Source: Dyadobacter jiangsuensis (lineage in GTDB: Bacteria; Bacteroidota; Bacteroidia; Cytophagales; Spirosomataceae). From it: a stretch of DNA of 64,000 nt. How positions within the stretch are numbered: the first letter of the stretch is position 1; every line of letters begins with the position of its first letter. The translations under genes and the position numbers were made by a program. Below are positions 7,014-16,311 of the stretch, piece after piece. The stretch is taken from the NCBI RefSeq assembly GCF_003014695.1, contig NZ_PYAS01000021.1, forward strand, positions 18,883 through 82,882, in the 5' to 3' direction. Below the pieces are notes generated by a model. It ran no database searches. It had not been told where the DNA came from and was given only the letters and a program-made list of their open reading frames with translations.

Positions 7014-8258
7014 TTATTCATAGCGCAATGCCTCGATCGGATCCAGGCGCGATGCCTTGATGGCCGGGTAAATGCCCGAAAGCACACCCACCATCACGCA
7101 TATGGCAATACCGACAGCCATCCAGAGCCAAGGGACAACAAAGGTGGCGTTTTCACTGATGACGCCCGTAATGGAGTTGCCGACGATGATTCCGAGGATC
7201 AGCCCGCCGATGCCGCCGAGAATACAGACCACAATGGCTTCGATGAGAAATTGCATGCGGATTACACGTGGAGTGGCGCCGAGCGATTTGCGGATGCCGA
7301 TTTCACGCGTCCGTTCGGTAACTGAGACCAGCATGATGTTCATCAACGCAATGGAAGCACCAAGCAGCGTTACAGTGCCGATTACAAAACCGCCGATACG
7401 CAGATAACCGGTGATGTTCGCGAAATCCTTCACCATGGCGTCGGCGCGGTCGATGGTAAACGAGTCTTCCTTACCCAGCTCGTCGTTGCGGATGCGGCGC
7501 ATCATGCCGCGGGCTTCCTCCACGATCATATCGCCATCGGAAACATTGGGGGCTGAGGCGGTGATATTGTAAGTGAGCGTACGGTTAGCGGCGAGCCCGC
7601 GGCCGTCTTCGAGTGGAATGAGGATGAGCCGGTCGGAGTTGTTATTGCCTCCCAGAGAGCCCTTTTTGTCCAAAACTCCTATTACTTTATACCGGCTGCC
7701 CATGAAGGTGATCTCCTTGTTGAGCGGGTCCGCGCGTTCGAAAAGTTTGCGCGCAATTTCCTGGCCCAATACTGCAACATTCAGGGATTTTTCGAGGTCA
7801 TTCCTATCCAGATTACGGCCGAGGCTGATCTTGTAGCCGTTAATGCCCAGGTACTGTTCGTCGGAGCCGACCACGTTGCTGTTCGGGTTGGTTTTGTTGC
7901 TCCGGTAGTTGACTTGTACCGCTCCGGCAATGTCGGCCGAAAGCGATGCGGTGGCCTGATAGGTAGTTTTGAATTTGTCGGCGAAGGTTTTGGCCTGGCG
8001 GTAGGTGACCGACGGATATTGTTTGCTGCGGCGACCTCCGCTGCGGAAATCGTCGTCCACGCGGTTGCGAACGGTGAATGTGTTGGCGCCTAAGTCGGCG
8101 AAGCTGCTGTTAACGGATCCCTGAATACCGTCGATGGCCGTGAGTATCCCCACGAGGGAGGTAATGCCGATGGCGATGATCATGGCTGTCAGCACAGTCC
8201 GGAGGAGGTTACTTTGGATCGAACGCAGGCCTTCTTCGATGTTTTCGCGTATAATCAT
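7014..8258 (-). CDS. MacB-type ABC transporter permease
   Basis: A 414-residue inner-membrane protein with the MacB/FtsX layout: one membrane helix near residues 20-40, a large periplasmic domain (about 45-275), then three helices (about 285-310, 340-362, 375-400). The conserved TREIGIRKSLGATPRVI coupling loop follows the second helix, and SRLDPIEALRYE forms the typical C-terminus. It is a lone permease with no ATPase next to it. It could pair with an ATPase elsewhere, or with the one at 12812 (inference). It is transcribed divergently from the secreted protein gene at 8440 across a 181-base gap. Confidence 0.9.
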   Translation of the reverse strand: MIIRENIEEGLRSIQSNLLRTVLTAMIIAIGITSLVGILTAIDGIQGSVNSSFADLGANTFTVRNRVDDDFRSGGRRSKQYPSVTYRQAKTFADKFKTTYQATASLSADIAGAVQVNYRSNKTNPNSNVVGSDEQYLGINGYKISLGRNLDRNDLEKSLNVAVLGQEIARKLFERADPLNKEITFMGSRYKVIGVLDKKGSLGGNNNSDRLILIPLEDGRGLAANRTLTYNITASAPNVSDGDMIVEEARGMMRRIRNDELGKEDSFTIDRADAMVKDFANITGYLRIGGFVIGTVTLLGASIALMNIMLVSVTERTREIGIRKSLGATPRVIRMQFLIEAIVVCILGGIGGLILGIIVGNSITGVISENATFVVPWLWMAVGIAICVMVGVLSGIYPAIKASRLDPIEALRYE

Positions 8259-8439
8259 GGCGTGTAAAGGTGGTGCACCAGAAACAGTGTTTGGTCGTTA
8301 GTAATAGTGTCTGTATGAATTCCGTACAGGAGCCGGAAATGTTACAGGGCGTTGGAAACCGGTACGAGTTTTGTGACTGATTTCGGAACGTGCCGGATTC
8401 TTTATTATATTTAATCTTTACCTGAATGTAAAACTGCGC

Positions 8440-9726
8440 ATGAAAGTCGAAAGAATCAAACCAGTGATACGCCTGTATATCCCGCTCGTCATTTTTTTGA
8501 TCGGCTCGCTGAATGCTATGGCAAACCGCCTGCTGATCCCGATGGACGAGTCACAAAAGAACCATTTGAAGGCTTACGGCATATCTTTCTGGATACTGAA
8601 AAACTATGAAATGGAAATGGACTGGCTCCTCAATTACAGGGGAGGCAGTTTTATGGTGGCTTACAATCAGCAGTTTGCATCTGAAATGACCGTGCGCGGC
8701 GTTAGCTTCGAGGTGATCTCCGAAGCCCAGGCCGGGCAGATATTGAACCAGATCAGTTCGCCGGATGTGAATATGGATGCGGTGAAACTGCAAAAGGCAC
8801 CCCGTATTGCGGTGTATTCTCCCAAATCCAAGCTGCCCTGGGACGATGCGGTGACGCTCGTGCTTACCTATGCGGAGATTCCGTACGATGTGGTCTATGA
8901 CGACGAAGTGTTGAATAACAAGTTACCCGAATACGACTGGCTGCATTTGCACCACGAGGATTTCACAGGTCAGTTCGGTAAGTTCTTCCAATACAAGGAT
9001 TATCCCTGGTACCGCGAGCAAAAGAAGGAAGCAGAAGAGACCGCTACCAAGTTCCAGTTCAACAATGTGCCGCAAATGAAGCTGGCCGTTGCCAAAAAGA
9101 TCGCCGAGTTCGTGACCGGGGGAGGCTATATGTTTGCGATGTGCAATGCAACGGATACTTTTGACATTGCGCTGGCCGCCGACGGGGTGGATATTGTGGA
9201 CGCGATGTACGACGGAACTCCTGCCGACCCTTCGGCGAACACCAAGCTGAATTACAACAATTCCTTTGCATTCCAGGACTTCAAAACGATCCCGTATCCC
9301 TACGAAATCGAGTTTTCGGACATCGATAACCAGCCCGACGAACGAGGAATGATCGAATCGAACGATTTCTTCTCGCTCTTCCAGTTTTCGGCCAAATGGG
9401 ATCCCGTGCCGAGTATGCTCACGCAAAATCACCAGACCATCATCAAAGGTTTTCTGGGACAGACCACTGCATTCAAAAACAGGCTGATCAAACCCGAGGT
9501 GATCATTCTGGCAGAGAACAAAAATGCCAAGGAAGCGCGCTACATTCACAGCACGCACGGCAAGGGCTTTTTCACATTCTACGGTGGCCACGACCCCGAG
9601 GATTATCAGCATCGCGTTGGTGAAGAACCTACGGATCTGAACCTGCACCCGAACTCGGCCGGCTATCGTTTGATCCTGAACAACATTCTTTTCCCAGCTG
9701 CTAAAAAGAAGAAGTTGAAGACCTGA
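8440..9726 (+). CDS. Conserved exported protein (often labelled asparagine synthetase B)
   Basis: A 428-residue protein with a signal peptide (about 1-28, ending NAMA) and then LLIPMDESQKNHLKAYGI, a start I recognise from Bacteroidota proteins commonly labelled asparagine synthetase B. None of the AsnB features (N-terminal catalytic Cys2, the synthetase SGGxD loop) is visible, so that label looks wrong. The central GGGYMFAMCNATD and closing STHGKGFFTFYGGHDPED segments resemble glutamine-amidotransferase-like or ThuA-like folds, but this is tentative. It is monocistronic, with a terminator 43 bases downstream. Function unknown. Confidence 0.7.
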   Translation: MKVERIKPVIRLYIPLVIFLIGSLNAMANRLLIPMDESQKNHLKAYGISFWILKNYEMEMDWLLNYRGGSFMVAYNQQFASEMTVRGVSFEVISEAQAGQILNQISSPDVNMDAVKLQKAPRIAVYSPKSKLPWDDAVTLVLTYAEIPYDVVYDDEVLNNKLPEYDWLHLHHEDFTGQFGKFFQYKDYPWYREQKKEAEETATKFQFNNVPQMKLAVAKKIAEFVTGGGYMFAMCNATDTFDIALAADGVDIVDAMYDGTPADPSANTKLNYNNSFAFQDFKTIPYPYEIEFSDIDNQPDERGMIESNDFFSLFQFSAKWDPVPSMLTQNHQTIIKGFLGQTTAFKNRLIKPEVIILAENKNAKEARYIHSTHGKGFFTFYGGHDPEDYQHRVGEEPTDLNLHPNSAGYRLILNNILFPAAKKKKLKT

Positions 9727-9769
9727 CCGGAAAGCTAACAGCGGAAGAAATACGTTTGAAATCACACCG

Positions 9770-9794
9770 ACCGTGCGTTATCGCACGGTTTTTT
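9770..9794 (+). terminator. Terminator after the exported protein gene
   Basis: The arms ACCGTGCG (9770-9777) and CGCACGGT (9782-9789) form a perfect 8-bp stem with a TTAT loop, followed by a T run. Confidence 0.9.
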
Positions 9795-9840
9795 GTTTTT
9801 GTATATTGATGTAATTGGTTGATTTGTAATCTGTTATGAA

Positions 9841-9857
9841 TTGGCACGGATTTCGGA
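9841..9857 (+). promoter_or_regulatory. Putative sigma-54 promoter of the efflux operon
   Basis: TTGGCACGGATTTCGGA matches the sigma-54 consensus YTGGCACGrNNNTTGCW at all positions except two in the -12 element (C for T, G for C). The GG-to-G spacing is right. It lies 58 bases upstream of the adaptor gene at 9915. The cluster encodes an NtrC-family activator, which makes a sigma-54 promoter here plausible. The imperfect -12 element keeps confidence moderate. Confidence 0.5.
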
Positions 9858-9914
9858 TAAATGAAGGCGTATTAGCCATGAATTTTTTCACTGAAAACCT
9901 CCAATCAAACCCAC

Positions 9915-11159
9915 ATGGATCGGGAAATTGCACCGGAATATGTCAAGCAAACCAGGACCCGCCGATGGGTGATTATCGGTGCCGTAGGTATCGGGCTGAC
10001 TGTTCTGTTTTACTTTTTTAAGGAATCGCTTTCCAGTACACTCGAAAGCGCCCGCGTGAGAACCGGTACTGTCGAAACCGGTGACGTCGAAAACACGCTT
10101 ACCGCTTCGGGGGAGATTATCCCAGCCTACGAGCAGATCTTCACAAGTCCCATCCGCGCGAGCATCAAGCGCATACTGCTTACGCCCGGCACACGGGTGA
10201 AGCCCGGGCAGCCGATCGTTGAACTCGACAAATCATTGACCGAGATCGAGTTCGAGCGCTACGAAGACCAGCTCGAATTGAAAAAGAATGGTATCGATCA
10301 GCTGCGTATGAAGCTCAACAAGAATTTGTATGATGCCGAGATTAATGATGAGATCAAATCTTTGAATATCAATAAACTGAAAGCTGATTTTGAAGATGCG
10401 AAAAGGCTGCAAAAAGTGGGCGGCGGGACCATCGAGGACATTACCCGCGCCGAAAACGCATTGAAAATTGCCGAATTGGAAAAGAAACAGCTGGAAAACG
10501 ACCTGAAATACAATCGCGAGTCAATGGGGGCCAGCTTGCGGGAGACCGAGCTCGGGGCCCGGATTGAAGGCAAAAACTTGCAGGAATTACAGCATAAGCT
10601 CAAAATGGCCGACATCGTCGCGGATCGCCCGGGCGTGCTCACGTGGGTGAACGAGAATATCGGCTCGTCGGTGAATGAAGGCGAAATGCTGGCCAAAGTG
10701 GCTGATCTGGGCAGTTTTCGGGTCGAGGGAAGCTGCTCGGATGTCTACGCGGATCAGGTGAAGGCAGGGCTCGGAGCCATTATCAAAATTAATGATGTAC
10801 AACTGCGTGGGGTGATTACGCAGGTGAAACCGGCCGTGAAGGATGGCGTGATCGGCTTCACGATCCAGCTCGACAATGCTCGAAACGAGTCGCTCAGGCC
10901 CAATATGAAGGTGGAGGTGTATGTGGTCACGAGCAAGAGTGCCCAAACTCTGCGGGTAGCGAATGGCCCGGCGTTTACAGGTAAGCGGAAACAATATGTG
11001 TATATTCTCGAAAACGGCAAGGCACGCCGGAAGGAGATTGAAACCGGCCTTTCCAATTTTGATTATGTCGAAATTAAAAGCGGCCTGAAAGCAGGGGAGA
11101 AGGTGATCCTGACCAATATGAATGATTACGAACACCTGGAAGAGCTAACCATTCAATGA
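9915..11159 (+). CDS. Efflux periplasmic adaptor (HlyD/MacA type)
   Basis: A 414-residue membrane-fusion protein. One N-terminal membrane helix (about 18-36, WVIIGAVGIGLTVLFYFF) anchors it. A barrel-sandwich half (about 60-100, ASIKRILLTPGTRVKPGQP) and a long charged coiled-coil hairpin (about 105-215) follow, then the second barrel half (DRPGVLTWVNENIGSSVNEG) and beta-barrel/membrane-proximal domains. It links the inner-membrane ABC parts to TolC. Its stop overlaps the TolC start in ATGA, showing translational coupling. It is the first gene of the cluster ending with the two-component system at 18968. Confidence 0.92.
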   Translation: MDREIAPEYVKQTRTRRWVIIGAVGIGLTVLFYFFKESLSSTLESARVRTGTVETGDVENTLTASGEIIPAYEQIFTSPIRASIKRILLTPGTRVKPGQPIVELDKSLTEIEFERYEDQLELKKNGIDQLRMKLNKNLYDAEINDEIKSLNINKLKADFEDAKRLQKVGGGTIEDITRAENALKIAELEKKQLENDLKYNRESMGASLRETELGARIEGKNLQELQHKLKMADIVADRPGVLTWVNENIGSSVNEGEMLAKVADLGSFRVEGSCSDVYADQVKAGLGAIIKINDVQLRGVITQVKPAVKDGVIGFTIQLDNARNESLRPNMKVEVYVVTSKSAQTLRVANGPAFTGKRKQYVYILENGKARRKEIETGLSNFDYVEIKSGLKAGEKVILTNMNDYEHLEELTIQ

Positions 11160-12604
11160 TTATGAGAAAGCTTTTCCTCTGGGTTTTTGTTCTGCTTTCC
11201 GGCACTGTTTCTGCCCAAATCCGAAAATTGACGCTCGAAGATGTAGTGCAGCAGTCGAAAGAGCAATCGATCGCTTCCAAGCAGGCCGTGACGCAAAAGA
11301 AGACCAATTACTGGCAGTATCGGTCGTTCCAGGCCGACTACAAGCCGCAACTGAGCCTGCTGGGAACCCTGCCGGGTTTTACACGCTCGTACATTGAAGT
11401 CGTGCAGCCCGACGGAACGGTGTCGTTCCAGCCGGTTTCGAACAATAATTCCATGCTTAACCTGTCGCTCAGCCAGAGCATTGCCATGACAGGCGGTACC
11501 GTTTACATGCAGCAGCAAATGCAGCGTTTCGACGATTTCCAGCGCGATGTGACGCGTTACAATGGCATTCCGTTTGAAATAGGCATTAAACAGCCGCTGT
11601 TTCAGTTTAACCCGCTGAAATGGGACCGCAGGATTTCGCCTTTGAAATACCAGGAAGGCAACCAGCAATACATTCAGTCGTTGGAACAGGTGGCGCTGGA
11701 TGCTACTGGTTATTATTTCGATCTGCTGGTATCGCAGGTGAACTTGCAGATCGCGGAGAAAAACCGGAGTAATAATGACACGCTCTTTAAAATCGCGAAG
11801 CATAAGCTGGAACTGGGCAAAATCTCCCAGAACGACCTTTTGCAGCTGCAAATGGGGCTGCTGACTGCCCAAAAAGACCTTGCTTCGGCGCAGCAGTCGG
11901 CGGCAGTGGCGTCGCTCAAACTGAAAATGTATATGGGCTCGCGCGACGAGCGCGAACTGGAACTGGGTATTCCGGCAGAAGCCAGCGAGTTTGCGATTGA
12001 CCCCAGGGTTGCCCTCGACGAGGCATTTGCGAACCGCTCCGCCTCGGTGGCATTCCGGCGGAGGCTGCTCGAAGCCGAGCGGGACGTGCAGCAGGCGCGG
12101 AAAAACAACGGGCTGAACGCCACACTGAATGCTACTTTCGGATTGTCGAATCAAGGGAGCCTCCCGCGCGACGTGTACGTGAGCCCGCAGGACCGCGAAT
12201 TTGTAGAGTTGCAACTCACGCTGCCTATCCTCACCTGGGGGCGAAACAAGGCCAGAACCGAGGTCGCCCGGGCCGCTCAGGAATTTGCGCAGCAATCGGT
12301 GGAGCAGGATAAGCTTACCTTTGAGCAGGAAATATTTACCCAGGTAACCCTTTTACAAATGCTGCAAAAGCAGGTAAAACTCACGCAAGTCGCCGACGGC
12401 ATCGCCGCCGACCGCTACCAGATCGCGAAGGAGCGTTTCATCCTCAGCGACCTCAGCGTAACCGACCTCGGAATCGCCACGCAGGAAAAAGACATCGCCC
12501 GCCGCGACTTCATCCTCGCTTTAAGGGATTACTGGCAGGCGTATTACAGTTTGCGATTGCTGACGCTTTATGACTTTGAGCAGAATAGGAAGATTGCCTA
12601 TTGA
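11156..12604 (+). CDS. TolC-family outer-membrane efflux protein
   Basis: A 482-residue protein with a signal peptide (about 1-22, cut after SGTVSA). Two OEP repeats give the alternating coiled-coil and beta-strand pattern of TolC, with long heptad-rich helices around residues 190-260 and 395-455. It is the outer-membrane channel of the tripartite pump. The start overlaps the end of the adaptor gene; an ATG two codons later (11162) is equally possible. A 207-base spacer with an inverted repeat separates it from the ATPase gene. Confidence 0.92.
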   Translation: MIMRKLFLWVFVLLSGTVSAQIRKLTLEDVVQQSKEQSIASKQAVTQKKTNYWQYRSFQADYKPQLSLLGTLPGFTRSYIEVVQPDGTVSFQPVSNNNSMLNLSLSQSIAMTGGTVYMQQQMQRFDDFQRDVTRYNGIPFEIGIKQPLFQFNPLKWDRRISPLKYQEGNQQYIQSLEQVALDATGYYFDLLVSQVNLQIAEKNRSNNDTLFKIAKHKLELGKISQNDLLQLQMGLLTAQKDLASAQQSAAVASLKLKMYMGSRDERELELGIPAEASEFAIDPRVALDEAFANRSASVAFRRRLLEAERDVQQARKNNGLNATLNATFGLSNQGSLPRDVYVSPQDREFVELQLTLPILTWGRNKARTEVARAAQEFAQQSVEQDKLTFEQEIFTQVTLLQMLQKQVKLTQVADGIAADRYQIAKERFILSDLSVTDLGIATQEKDIARRDFILALRDYWQAYYSLRLLTLYDFEQNRKIAY

Positions 12605-12607
12605 CGA

Positions 12608-12770
12608 CCGACCGCTGACCGCCGACTTTTGAGTTCGCTAATTTTGGTTTGTTAACCGAGAAACGGTGTTGGTGGGCTATTTAAGTGATTTTGAGTTAAA
12701 TGTAAAATATACCAAGAGCAGAGCGCCAACAGCCACCATACCAAGCAGCCATTCGGCGGTCAGCGGTCGG
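12608..12770. repeat. 18-bp perfect inverted repeat made of GACCGCC-like units
   Basis: CCGACCGCTGACCGCCGA at 12608-12625 is exactly complementary to TCGGCGGTCAGCGGTCGG at 12753-12770, leaving 127 bases between. Both arms are built from GACCGCC/GACCGCT units. The same unit occurs as six tandem copies at 44990-45031 and in degenerate form at 16253-16276. The pair lies between the TolC and ATPase genes and could form a long stem in the transcript. Confidence 0.85.
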
Positions 12771-12811
12771 CGGTCAGAAACCAAAACATCCAACATACCA
12801 GTACCAACGCC

Positions 12812-13474
12812 ATGATCAAATTACAAAACGTAGAAAAAGTGTACCGCACCAGTTCGATTGAAACGCTGGCTTTGAACAACATCAATATCGATGTGAAGAA
12901 AGGGGAGTTCGTTTCGATCATGGGGCCTTCGGGTTGTGGGAAGAGTACATTGCTGAACATCATCGGGCTGCTCGATGCGCCTTCGAAGGGTCAGATCGAG
13001 ATCGATGGCTCGCCGGTGGAGCGCTATACCGACAAGCACCTGGCCGAATTACGCAACCGCAAGCTGGGCTTCATTTTTCAGAGCTTTCACCTGATCAATG
13101 ATCTATCGGTGATAGATAATGTCGAAATTCCGCTGCTTTACAGGAATACGTCGGCGAAGCAGCGTCGGGAGCTCGCACAGGCGGCATTGGAAAAGGTGGG
13201 GTTGAGTAACCGCATGAAGCATTTTCCCAAGCAACTTTCGGGCGGGCAGAAGCAGCGCGTCGCCATCGCGAGGGCGATTGTCGGTAACCCTGAAATCATC
13301 CTCGCCGACGAGCCTACCGGTAACCTCGATAGCGCCATGGGCAACGAAATCCTCGGTATCCTGCAAAAGCTGAACAGCGACGGTGCCACCATCGTAATGG
13401 TCACCCACGACGAAGCAATGGCAAAGAAGACCGACCGGTTGATACGCTTGTTTGACGGGACGCAGGTTAGTTGA
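12812..13474 (+). CDS. ABC transporter ATPase, LolD/MacB type
   Basis: A 220-residue ATPase. Walker A GPSGCGKST is at 38-46, the signature LSGGQKQRVAIARAI at about 138-152, and Walker B IILADEPTGNLDS follows; the switch His is in MVTHDEAMA. This is the compact class that pairs with FtsX/MacB permeases, two of which follow (13625 and 14927). It powers the efflux complex from the cytoplasmic side. The start ATG is the only one that gives the full MIKLQNVEKVY strand. Confidence 0.95.
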   Translation: MIKLQNVEKVYRTSSIETLALNNINIDVKKGEFVSIMGPSGCGKSTLLNIIGLLDAPSKGQIEIDGSPVERYTDKHLAELRNRKLGFIFQSFHLINDLSVIDNVEIPLLYRNTSAKQRRELAQAALEKVGLSNRMKHFPKQLSGGQKQRVAIARAIVGNPEIILADEPTGNLDSAMGNEILGILQKLNSDGATIVMVTHDEAMAKKTDRLIRLFDGTQVS

Positions 13475-13488
13475 AGAGGTAACGGAAA

Positions 13489-13595
13489 AGGTCAGGTGTT
13501 GTCAAGGGTGGTCACGCTTGGTTATGCGTAGTTTTTGTTTTGACAATTTCATGACCACGTCTGGCCACACCTGACTATACCTGACCACGCTTGAC
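13489..13595. repeat. Inverted pair of degenerate 10-bp repeat arms
   Basis: The left arm (13489-13525) contains GGTCAGGTGTTGTCA and related units. The right arm (13551-13595) contains TGACCACGTC, TGGCCACACC, TGACTATACC and TGACCACGCT in exact 10-base register. The arms are roughly reverse complements and would fold into a long imperfect hairpin. The element fills the spacer between the ATPase gene and the first permease gene. Similar pairs occur at 16126-16247 and 50331-50418. Confidence 0.75.
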
Positions 13596-13624
13596 TTTTA
13601 TTCGTTCATTCAAATCCATTACCA

Positions 13625-14869
13625 ATGCTCTCAAACTACATAAAAATCGCCTGGAAGGTATTGCTGCGGCATCCTTTCTATACTTTCATTACGTTATTCG
13701 GCATAACGCTTACGCTGACGGTGCTCATGGTGGTGACTTCTTTCGTCGACCATCTTTTCGGGGCGCATTACCCGGAAAACAAGCGGGGCCGGTCGCTGTA
13801 TATTGCCAACATTGTCCAAACCGATTCGGCCAACACCACGATGTCCTCGGGGCCCGCTTCTTTCGACTTTTTGACGAAATATGCCAAGTCGATCAAATCG
13901 GCTGAGCGCGTAGCTATCATGAGCAATTTCAGCTTCTCGAACGCTTACACGAATGGAAAGCGGATCAAGCTGAACACCAAATACACCGATGTCGATTTCT
14001 GGTCGGTAACCGACTTTGAGTTCCTGGAAGGAAAACCTTATGATGAAACGAACATTCGCAATGCCGACCACGTGGCGGTGATTACGGATGCGCTGCGTGA
14101 GCAGTATTTTGGAAATGACGCAGAAACGGTAGTGGGCAAAACGATCGATATCGAAAACATCAATTACCGGGTGATCGGCGTCGTGAAAGGGAGCCCGCCA
14201 ACCAGGGTTTACACTTACTCGGATGTTTATTTTCCCTATACCGCCCCCAAAAGCAACTATGAGAACAAGGGAATCCGTGGGCGGTTTGCGGCCATTGTAT
14301 TAACCAAAAGCCCGGCCGATCTTCCAGAGGTCCAGGCAGAGTTTGACAGTTACGTTGCCCGTATCCCGCGTTCGGAATACTCTGACAACAATCATTTCAA
14401 CGTCCTGATCGTCAAAGCGGATACCTATTTCGATCATTTCCTCAACACTTTTGCAAGAAACGACAAGGACCGGATTACCCTTTACGTGATTGTGGGGCTG
14501 GTGTTCCTGATGATCATGGGGCTTCCGGCTGTGAATCTGGTGAATGTCAATGTAAGCCGCATTCTCGAGCGTGCCTCCGAAATCGGTGTCAGGAAGGCAT
14601 TCGGGGCGCCTTCGAAAGCACTTTTGTGGCAGTTTATCATCGAAAATGTATTCATCACCTTCATCGGCGGCGCGTTTGCGCTGATCCTGACGCTGGTAGT
14701 CATCCATTTCATCAATTCCAGCGGATGGATCGCCTACGCCGACCTGACGATCAACCTGCCGGTGTTCCTGGTCAGCGTATTAGTCTGTCTCGTTTTCGGG
14801 CTGCTGTCGGGCGTGTTGCCGGCTTTCAGAATGTCGAAACTGAAAATAGCCGAAGCGCTGAAAGTTTGA
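13625..14869 (+). CDS. FtsX/MacB-family ABC permease 1
   Basis: A 414-residue membrane protein: a helix near 20-42 (YTFITLFGITLTLTVLMVV), a periplasmic MacB_PCD-like domain (about 45-275), then three helices (about 287-307, 337-360, 380-402). The coupling loop reads RASEIGVRKAFGAPSKALL and the end SKLKIAEALKV is typical. Half of a two-gene permease pair; the partner at 14927 has the same topology. It works with the ATPase at 12812 and the adaptor/TolC upstream. Confidence 0.92.
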   Translation: MLSNYIKIAWKVLLRHPFYTFITLFGITLTLTVLMVVTSFVDHLFGAHYPENKRGRSLYIANIVQTDSANTTMSSGPASFDFLTKYAKSIKSAERVAIMSNFSFSNAYTNGKRIKLNTKYTDVDFWSVTDFEFLEGKPYDETNIRNADHVAVITDALREQYFGNDAETVVGKTIDIENINYRVIGVVKGSPPTRVYTYSDVYFPYTAPKSNYENKGIRGRFAAIVLTKSPADLPEVQAEFDSYVARIPRSEYSDNNHFNVLIVKADTYFDHFLNTFARNDKDRITLYVIVGLVFLMIMGLPAVNLVNVNVSRILERASEIGVRKAFGAPSKALLWQFIIENVFITFIGGAFALILTLVVIHFINSSGWIAYADLTINLPVFLVSVLVCLVFGLLSGVLPAFRMSKLKIAEALKV

Positions 14870-14879
14870 TTTACCTGTT

Positions 14880-14911
14880 CACTCATTCACTCATTCAATC
14901 ATTCAGTCATT
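14880..14911. repeat. Tandem octamer CANTCATT, four copies
   Basis: CACTCATT (14880), CACTCATT (14888), CAATCATT (14896) and CAGTCATT (14904) run in tandem in the short spacer between the two permease genes. The same octamer builds the outer arms of the cydA/cydB spacer at 50287-50447. Confidence 0.85.
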
Positions 14912-14926
14912 CAACATTGACTAGCC

Positions 14927-16093
14927 ATGCTACGACATCTTTTCAAACTGATATGGAATAAAAAAGGCACGCATTCCCTCCTCATTATCGAGGTATGGGC
15001 TGCTTTTATGGTACTTTTCGGCGTGCTCACGCTCATTGTTTTCAACCTGCGCAACTACTTGCAGCCGATCGGCTTTCAATACGAACAGGTATGGAACCTG
15101 GAACTATCATCCAACCAGGACACCACCGAACTGGCCCCGAAATTGCAACGCGCCCTGCAACGCGTGCGCGCGTATCCTGAGGTAATTACCGCCAGCCGCA
15201 TGAGCAGTAACACGCCCTTTTCGGCGAATCAGATTGGTAATTCCGTAACTTACAACAAGGTTAATGTAGGCGGAGACTTTTATTACACCGATACCGAACT
15301 GGCCAAAGTGCTTGATTTACCACTTAAAAAGGGCCGATGGTATGCTGAAAGCGACCTGGCGGGTAAGTTCATTCCGATTGTGATTAATCAGGCTATGGAG
15401 GATAAATTGTTTCAAAATGAATCCGGCCTGAACAAGGTCATCAAACGGGATGATAAGACGATGTATAAAGTCGTCGGCATTGTGGATAGGTTTAAGGCGA
15501 AAGGACAGTTTATGTCGGATACGCCGGGCCTGTTTCAGATCCTGGAAAAAAACGACCGTTGGAATTCGAACATTCTCATCAAAACCAAACCGGGTACCGA
15601 TGCGCATTTTGAAGCACGCCTGGTGAAGGACATTGCGATGCTGCTGCCCGGCTGGGGTGTAGAAGTGGGGTATCTCAAAGATTCGCGTAAAAATCGTGAG
15701 AACCTGACCCTCGTTCCGGTGCTGATATTCCTGATTGTGAGCGGGTTTTTATTGACGAATGTCGCCTTGGGCCTTTTTGGTGTTTTGAATCTTAACATTG
15801 CTAAACGCAAGGGCGAAATTGGCCTGCGCCGTGCCATGGGTGCCACCGAATCCAAAGTTACCGGCCAGTTTCTCGGCGAAATATGGGTACTGGCTACATT
15901 CAGCCTCATTATCGGCCTTATTTTTGCTGTCCAGTTCCCGCTCATGAATGTTTTTGACCTGGATAAGGAAATTTACATCATCGCGATTTTGGCGGCCGTC
16001 GCCGTAATTTATATCATTGTAACAATATGCGCCTGGTTCCCCAGCAAGCAAGCCGCGACCATACATCCGGCTGTGGCGTTGCATGAGGAATGA
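14927..16093 (+). CDS. FtsX/MacB-family ABC permease 2
   Basis: A 388-residue membrane protein with the same plan as the upstream permease: an N-terminal helix (about 18-42), a periplasmic domain (about 45-260), and three C-terminal helices (about 268-290, 320-342, 350-372). The coupling loop is RKGEIGLRRAMGATESKV and the end is HPAVALHEE. It probably forms a heterodimer with permease 1. The next gene, the response regulator, is separated by a 218-base spacer full of repeats. Confidence 0.92.
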   Translation: MLRHLFKLIWNKKGTHSLLIIEVWAAFMVLFGVLTLIVFNLRNYLQPIGFQYEQVWNLELSSNQDTTELAPKLQRALQRVRAYPEVITASRMSSNTPFSANQIGNSVTYNKVNVGGDFYYTDTELAKVLDLPLKKGRWYAESDLAGKFIPIVINQAMEDKLFQNESGLNKVIKRDDKTMYKVVGIVDRFKAKGQFMSDTPGLFQILEKNDRWNSNILIKTKPGTDAHFEARLVKDIAMLLPGWGVEVGYLKDSRKNRENLTLVPVLIFLIVSGFLLTNVALGLFGVLNLNIAKRKGEIGLRRAMGATESKVTGQFLGEIWVLATFSLIIGLIFAVQFPLMNVFDLDKEIYIIAILAAVAVIYIIVTICAWFPSKQAATIHPAVALHEE

Positions 16094-16125
16094 CGAATGA
16101 CCGCCGAGTGGTTGTGCGCATAAGT

Positions 16126-16276
16126 CCGGTGTGGTCATTTATAGTCAGGTGTTGTCATGTATTGTCATTTTATAGAAGGTATTGTTGTTGATGACCCTAC
16201 GACTAATCCTGACAACATCTGACCACCCCTGACAACACATGACAAAACGCTTGTCGGCCGTCAGCCGTCAGCGGTC
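16126..16276. repeat. Inverted 10-bp repeat arms followed by a degenerate GACCGCC-type stretch
   Basis: The left arm (about 16126-16172) carries GTGTGGTCA, GTCAGGTGTTGTCA and ATTGTCA. The right arm (about 16190-16247) carries TGACAACATC, TGACCACCCC and TGACAACACA in 10-base register, complementary to the left. Bases 16253-16276 add GTCGGCCGTCAGCCGTCAGC, related to the heptamer family. The element separates the permease gene from the two-component genes. Confidence 0.7.
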
Positions 16277-16311
16277 CATGGTCAAAAAAACATCGCTCAT
16301 AAAACTCCACC

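Noticed and set aside
8380..8410. Second sigma-54 site (CCGGCACG on the minus strand) before the MacB-type permease
   Set aside because: The -12 element is absent and the distance to the start is large.
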